Below, piece by piece: positions 60,614-64,000 of a stretch of DNA of 64,000 nt. Source of the stretch: Paratrimastix pyriformis. Lineage: Eukaryota > Preaxostyla > Paratrimastigidae. The stretch covers positions 186,001 through 250,000 of the forward strand of contig JAPMOS010000051.1 in the NCBI GenBank assembly GCA_027972325.1, read 5' to 3'. A program made the translations under genes and the position numbers. The notes under the pieces were generated by a model. It was not told where the DNA came from and did not search any database. It saw only the letters and a program-made list of their open reading frames with translations. Within the stretch, counting starts at the first letter, position 1. The number at the start of each line of letters is the position of its first letter.

Positions 60614-63600
60614 GGATGCTGTTGTTGTTTTTGGAAGGATGGTGCTGGTGGTAATCCCCCCCCCCCCCCCCCCCATCGTGGCGACCTCACCGACATTCTG
60701 GGCATCCCACCCACCCACCCACCCACCCCCCCCCCCCCCACAGCTGGAGATGAAGAACAAGGCCATCGAGTTCGTCAACTCGGGCCTGGAGAAGCTCACC
60801 TCGATGGTCACCGACGCCGTGGTGCCGCCCGTCCAGGCCGCCTCGAACGCCATCAAGGATGCCATCGCGTCTGCCCCTGCCCCCATGCCCCATGCCCCCA
60901 TGCCCCCATGCCCCCATGCCCCCCTGCCCCCCTGCCCCTCTGCCCTTTTCCATCGCATGGCATATGGTGGAGTGATCGGATGAGATTTGGATGAGGGGGA
61001 AGGAGAATGGGCTGATGGATGAACCGCTCGGCGGCATTCGCTCGCATCCACTGGGGGCTCGGGCAGGACGGCCATGTCGCCCTTCAAGGAGATGCTGGGC
61101 TTCCTGAAGTCCATCCTGGGCATGGCCGGGGCCAACGAGTACCTCGAGGACGGCACCAACCGCATCTACCACCTGCGGGTCGCCTTCGGCCGGTCGGACA
61201 TCGCCCGCCTGCGGGCCCTCATGGCCACCGTCCGGGCCGAGCTGGCCCCCTTCCAGAAACTCTACGCGCCCAAGGTCCGCCACGTCGGCACAGCCGGGTT
61301 TCGCCGCCGCCCCATCGGCTCCCACCAATGAGCGGAGAAATGCGGTGTCTTGGCATGATCAGCGGCGGACTTGAAGATTTGCATGACCGAGAAGCTGGTG
61401 TTCCTTCCGTCCTTCCGCCATCCCATCCGCCTTCCCCCAATGGCGGACGACCTCCTCACACTGCCCGATTGCCCTCGCTCGCGCCCAGGTCCCGGGGTAC
61501 CTCTCGAGCCTGCCGGCCGTCTCGCTGGAGCTGCAGCACCAGTGCGGCACCCTGACGACCCTGCTCGCCGCGGGCGTGGTGACCAACGGGACGGGCACCT
61601 CCAGCACCGGCACCCTCGCGGCCGGGGCCTCCCGGTCGCCTTCCATCGGGACGGCCTTCGCCAGCCGCCTGCGGGCGGCCACCAGCAGCCTGCTCGATCT
61701 GATGGTCCCTCTGGACGAGGCCGCGGCGCCCGTCCGCGGGCCCAACGCGACCCTGCTCTGGACCATGGCCAGCCACTTCGACACCCAGGTCGAGGGCCGC
61801 CTGCTGGTGCCCCTCACGGACGGCCTGCAGAACGTCGACGTGTACCGGCGCAACTTCACCGAGGTCATGCGGCCCGCCCTCGAAGGTCCATCTCCTGGCC
61901 CCTGCTGCCCTCCTCGTCCCCCTCCAGACCTCCCCGTCCATCATCATCATCCAATCATCATCATCATCCAATCATCATCATCATCCAATCATCATCATCA
62001 TCCAATCATCATCATCCAACCGCCTCCCAGCCTTCGTCACGGGCCTGAAGAGCCTGGGGCCCTTGAACACCATCCTGGACGTGCTGGCGGACCCGCTGAG
62101 CGCCCTGGACGGGATTAAGCCCCTGCACGACTTCATCGTGGACAAGTTCCGCTACATTCACATCGCCGTCGACCAGGTCAGTAGCTCGCCACCCTCTCGC
62201 CACCTTCCTTCACCTGGCTGTCCCTTTCTTTCAGATCAAGACGGTCTTCGACAAGGTGAAGGAATACGGGCACATCGAACAGGTCAAGCAGGTCGTGGCC
62301 GTCGTCAACGGTGTCATCGGCGCCTCCGACGTGGCCCGCAAGCAGCTCCCCGACATGGTGGCGGTCTGGCCCTGCTGCCTCTGCCCCTCTGCCCCTTTGC
62401 GCTATGCCCCCCTGCCGGCCGGTTATCCTCGGGGCATCGCCTGGCCCGACCGGCATCCTCCGGACTGACATCCCGTCCCGCCCCTCGCAACACAGGCCTT
62501 CCTGAAGGGAACCGGCCTGGCCGACCTGCTGAAGCCCATCAAGGGGTACCTGCAAACCTTCAGGTCCGGGCGTGGTCGCTGCCTCCTCTCCTGCCATTTC
62601 TCATCACCTGCATCTCGTTGTTGATTGCTGTTTGCTGTTTGCTGTTTGCTGTTTGCTGTTGCTGTTCCGCAGCGGGGTCATCAAGGGCCCCGTGAACAGC
62701 TTCCTGGAGATCGTGCAGATGATCATCGGCAAGATCAGGCAGGTCTTCAGCTGGCTCGACTTCGGCCTGGAGAAGCCCGCCCTGGCGGCCCCCGCGACCA
62801 TCCCCCAGTGCAGCGCCGACCTGTGCATGCACACCCTGCCCCGGTCGATCGACTTGTACAAGGACTACCTCTTCATGATCAAGGTCCGCACCGCATCGCT
62901 TCGTGTGTCCTCAGTGAAAACATCCTGCTGGATTTGCGAGGGCCTCCCTGGCCAGTGCAGAAGGATTCACGATTCACCTGTGGCCTCTGCTCCCCTCCCG
63001 CCCCGCCCGGCAGTACCTGCACTTTGCTGACCTGGCCTACGGCAGCATGGACTGGTACGGCATCGATGGGTTCACCTCCGTCCCGCGCGCCCTCACCCTG
63101 CCCGGCCTCTGGGACGGGTCCGCGGCCCTTCTCATCTGCCCACCTCGACCCGGCTGCCCACTTGAACCCCGCACTCATTTGAACCCCTCACTCAACTTTG
63201 TTCGGGTCGGTGGTGGCGTGGTGGGTGGTGGGTGGTGGCGTGAGCAGCCATGTGCCGCAAGGGGTGGGCACCATGAAGATCAACAACAAGGACGAGTGGA
63301 TCGTGCAGTACTACCAGGGCGGCCGGCGGCTGTCCACGCCGCACCCCTCCATCCTGGCCTTCATGGGGCCCAAGGACGGGGCCCTCAAGAAGCTCATCAG
63401 CCTGTACGACCCCGAGGGGCGCCCCTTCGCCAACGCCCACGGCATGCTGGTCGTCAAGGACTTCGTCTACGTCATGAACGGGACGGGCCACATGTGCCAG
63501 TACAACACCTCCATCATCCGGACCCTCCGGATGGCCGGCGGTCCCCCGTCAGCCGCCACGGCCGGGGCCATGTACCGCCTGGACGTCTCGCCGGGCGGCC

Positions 63601-64000
63601 CGCTGGCCTTCCAGGACGACGAGAAGGAGCCCATGCTCTGGGCGGCCGACTCCCACGAGGCCGGCCACGCCGACGTGCCCACCCACCACGGCACCTCGGT
63701 CCGGTCGACCCTGGGCTGGATGGTCGGCTACCCGCTCGGCCCCTCGGGCGAGATGACGGCCACGGCCACCTACCAGGTGGGCACCGCCACCGTGCTTGCC
63801 CCATCGAAGGCCCGTCTCCCCCCCAACACCACCGCCCAACCACCCCCGCCCCCCGCCGCCCCCGTCGCCTCACGTTGCCCTCCCTCCGTGCGCACGGACA
63901 GGTACACTACGTGGGACCCGACGTGCGGGGCATCAGCTTCGTCAAGCAGCTGGGCTTCGAGTACGTGGTCCTGACGCGGTGCTTCAACAGGCCCGGCCGA
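35361..64000 (+). CDS. Gene B: giant large-lipid-transfer-protein-like secreted protein (5' part, runs off right edge)
   Basis: ATG 35,361 opens a signal peptide ([18 protein letters not shown], probable cleavage after 'GRAFS'). The window holds 74 exons and about 6,133 codons with no frame break, so it is already longer than human apoB-100. Residues 1-~1,340 are the lipid-transfer-like module. Residues ~1,340-5,880 are a helical array rich in N-glycosylation sites. The last ~250 residues in the window look like a beta-propeller. It aligns with gene A over all of A's visible length and reads the opposite way. Shared blocks include '[11 protein letters not shown]' and 'GTLNGL'-type helices, 'LNAGPLAA' and 'DLAADLxDGALRTA'. 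The lipid-binding role is inferred from the N-terminal family pattern. Confidence 0.85.
37165..37262 (+). repeat. CTC/TCC trinucleotide tract
   Basis: A pyrimidine-rich imperfect (CTC)n in intron 37,158-37,348 of gene B, following the donor GTCCGC. Confidence 0.85.
39051..39155 (+). repeat. (CCACG)21 pentanucleotide repeat
   Basis: About 21 perfect copies in intron 39,028-39,278 of gene B. Open frames through it are artefacts of a stop-free unit. Confidence 0.95.
40203..40292 (+). repeat. GATATGATCTGGATGATGACTG satellite
   Basis: About three 22-bp units after a GAT tract in intron 40,149-40,346 of gene B. Confidence 0.8.
41273..41480 (+). other. GC-AG intron in gene B (intron 14) with 33-bp repeats
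   Basis: The 5' junction is AAG|GCCCGTCCC and the acceptor is GGTGCAG. The aligned A intron starts GTCCGC. Positions 41,358-41,475 hold imperfect ~33-bp repeats built on CTCCCCGTTTGGCTGACTGG. Confidence 0.78.
41745..41902 (+). repeat. (CAT)n tract with ATCCAATC interruptions
   Basis: In intron 41,668-41,964 of gene B. Long poly-His and poly-Ser readings come only from this repeat. Same satellite family as in genes A and F. Confidence 0.92.
45977..46012 (+). repeat. 36-nt shared intronic element, copy in gene B
   Basis: Lies in intron 45,913-46,080 and is followed by (CA)n. It matches the reverse complement of 20,861-20,896 at 35 of 36 bases. Flanks outside the element and the CA tract differ. 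Confidence 0.85.
48989..49147 (+). other. GC-AG intron in gene B (intron 36)
   Basis: The junction AAG|GCCCGTCGG and acceptor GACGACAG give phase 0 and join '...AFDQATAK' to 'ALAGLVSSL'. The intron also stays open in frame for its whole length, so retention would not introduce a stop. Confidence 0.7.
53203..53264 (+). repeat. (CTGCCT)n hexamer repeat
   Basis: About ten copies in intron 53,187-53,339 of gene B. Confidence 0.92.
53518..53628 (+). repeat. ~28-bp minisatellite (CCATGACCATCCACCCAACG core)
   Basis: About four imperfect copies in intron 53,441-53,669 of gene B. Confidence 0.85.
54607..54700 (+). repeat. (CTC)n then (CTG)n next to an acceptor
   Basis: In intron 54,549-54,700 of gene B. 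The CTG run ends directly in the acceptor CTGCAG, so repeat length sets the distance between branch region and acceptor. CTG runs can fold and expand. Confidence 0.9.
55246..55351 (+). repeat. 12-bp minisatellite CCCCATCCTCTG
   Basis: About eight to nine units in intron 55,071-55,354 of gene B, forming the pyrimidine tract before CACCCAG. Confidence 0.9.
60569..60740 (+). repeat. Three long C runs in one intron
   Basis: Intron 60,455-60,743 of gene B has C homopolymers near 60,576-60,608, 60,656-60,673 and 60,726-60,739. Run lengths may be inexact. Confidence 0.85.
61937..62012 (+). repeat. ATCATCATCATCCA satellite
   Basis: In intron 61,886-62,030 of gene B; the same family as 31,087-31,246 and 41,745-41,902. 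Confidence 0.9.
62621..62663 (+). repeat. (TGCTGTT)n heptamer repeat
   Basis: About five units before the acceptor TTCCGCAG of intron 62,564-62,672 in gene B. Confidence 0.88.
62673..64000 (+). other. Probable beta-propeller-like region at the right end of gene B
   Basis: From exon 71 the composition shifts from Ala/Leu helices to Gly, Tyr, Trp and His with short strands. Examples are '[20 protein letters not shown]' with 'YVMNGTG' (near 63,395-63,490), '[12 protein letters not shown]' and '[19 protein letters not shown]' (63,633-63,745), and '[17 protein letters not shown]' at the edge. Repeated 'GxxFV...YVVL' strands suggest propeller blades. The domain is cut by the window end, so the family is unresolved. 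Confidence 0.4.
63810..63901 (+). other. GC-AG intron in gene B (intron 73)
   Basis: The junction AAG|GCCCGTCTC and acceptor GCACGGACAG join 'TVLAPSK' to '[10 protein letters not shown]' in phase 0. Confidence 0.75.

Larger units (their letters stand above)
41481..62883 (+). other. Helical repeat array of gene B
   Basis: About 4,500 residues of degenerate helical units without a recognised family name. Repeated elements are an 'FFxxLxD' helix ('[12 protein letters not shown]' near 44,620, '[15 protein letters not shown]' near 46,190, '[15 protein letters not shown]' near 46,815, '[13 protein letters not shown]' near 47,853, '[10 protein letters not shown]' near 56,628) and a sequon helix ('[11 protein letters not shown]' near 44,875, '[12 protein letters not shown]' near 54,383). 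Exon 54 alone encodes 617 residues. Dense N-x-S/T sites indicate passage through the secretory route. Confidence 0.6.
35361..64000 (+). other. Exon map of gene B (74 exons, hand parsed)
   Basis: Exons: 35361-35538, 35621-35642, 35691-35783, 35882-36898, 37049-37157, 37349-37720, 37870-38424, 38562-39027, 39279-39334, 39486-39684, 39869-40148, 40347-40594, 40742-40858, 40959-41272, 41481-41667, 41965-42241, 42376-42589, 42777-42965, 43270-43417, 43520-43623, 43745-43937, 44059-44204, 44324-44488, 44595-44691, 44826-45056, 45169-45629, 45830-45912, 46081-46258, 46393-46464, 46533-46676, 46748-47018, 47097-47210, 47350-47586, 47706-48227, 48368-48528, 48632-48988, 49148-49305, 49364-49590, 49711-50315, 50430-50919, 51111-51856, 52008-52193, 52309-52451, 52565-52687, 52817-52963, 53069-53186, 53340-53440, 53670-53778, 53893-54120, 54254-54548, 54701-54843, 54951-55070, 55355-55546, 55621-57471, 57545-57679, 57741-58067, 58167-58338, 58446-58669, 58773-59000, 59080-59148, 59242-59361, 59446-59647, 59923-60085, 60304-60454, 60744-60868, 61067-61274, 61489-61885, 62031-62176, 62235-62363, 62496-62563, 62673-62883, 63014-63117, 63248-63809, 63902-end. 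All phases agree; exon 2 (22 nt) is the least certain. Confidence 0.85.

Noticed and set aside
1-64000. Bacterial operon, transposon, retroelement or rRNA content
   Set aside because: Dense spliceosomal-type introns, secreted eukaryotic multidomain proteins and a Pol III tRNA exclude a bacterial source. No reverse transcriptase, transposase, terminal repeat or rRNA pattern was seen.

Overview
This window is nuclear DNA from an intron-dense, very GC-rich eukaryote, most likely a free-living protist; nothing in it names the lineage. It holds parts of only three protein-coding genes plus one tRNA. Gene A (minus, 22,707 to beyond base 1) and gene B (plus, 35,361 to beyond base 64,000) are inverted paralogs that read outward. 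Gene F (minus, 35,268-22,952) lies complete between them. I parsed exons by hand, using splice phase and A/B protein alignment: 61 exons for A (about 4,698 codons in window), 74 for B (about 6,133 codons) and 26 for F (about 2,670 codons). Reading frames of A and B stay open through every junction, so both look intact, and both continue past the window.

The first ~1,300 residues of A and B carry the pattern of the large lipid transfer protein family (vitellogenin, apolipophorin/apoB, MTP): a signal peptide, an N-terminal segment containing an 'IKxLxxLFxxRLP' block, then a helical region with '[19 protein letters not shown]' and '[18 protein letters not shown]...ALRRA' blocks, then a likely sheet-rich segment. 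After this comes a huge, glycosylation-site-rich, mostly helical array of degenerate repeats. In B the window ends in what may be a beta-propeller. Gene F encodes a secreted protein of repeated fibronectin-III-like modules behind a cysteine-rich N-terminal part. F and B start 92 bp apart, head to head, and A starts 244 bp downstream of F. The layout suggests co-regulated secreted products, possibly lipid carriers and an extracellular matrix or surface protein; that is inference.

The most unusual signal is the splice code. Of 159 hand-parsed introns (one 36-nt case doubtful), 150 begin GTC and 104 begin GTCCG; none begins GTAAGT or GTGAGT. Four begin GC, all as AAG|GCCCGT. Introns are 48 to about 550 nt and end mostly in CAG. 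Many are filled with private mini- or microsatellites, including about 133 copies of GGT in one F intron. One A intron carries a tRNA-Ser(GCU) gene. A and B differ in many intron positions, and two non-homologous introns share a 36-nt element at 35/36 identity.

The 5' ends of all three genes sit in AT-richer DNA (about 22,240-22,900 and 34,700-35,880), with an abrupt return to high GC at the same homologous exon of A and B. I saw no transposon, CRISPR array, rRNA or bacterial gene.
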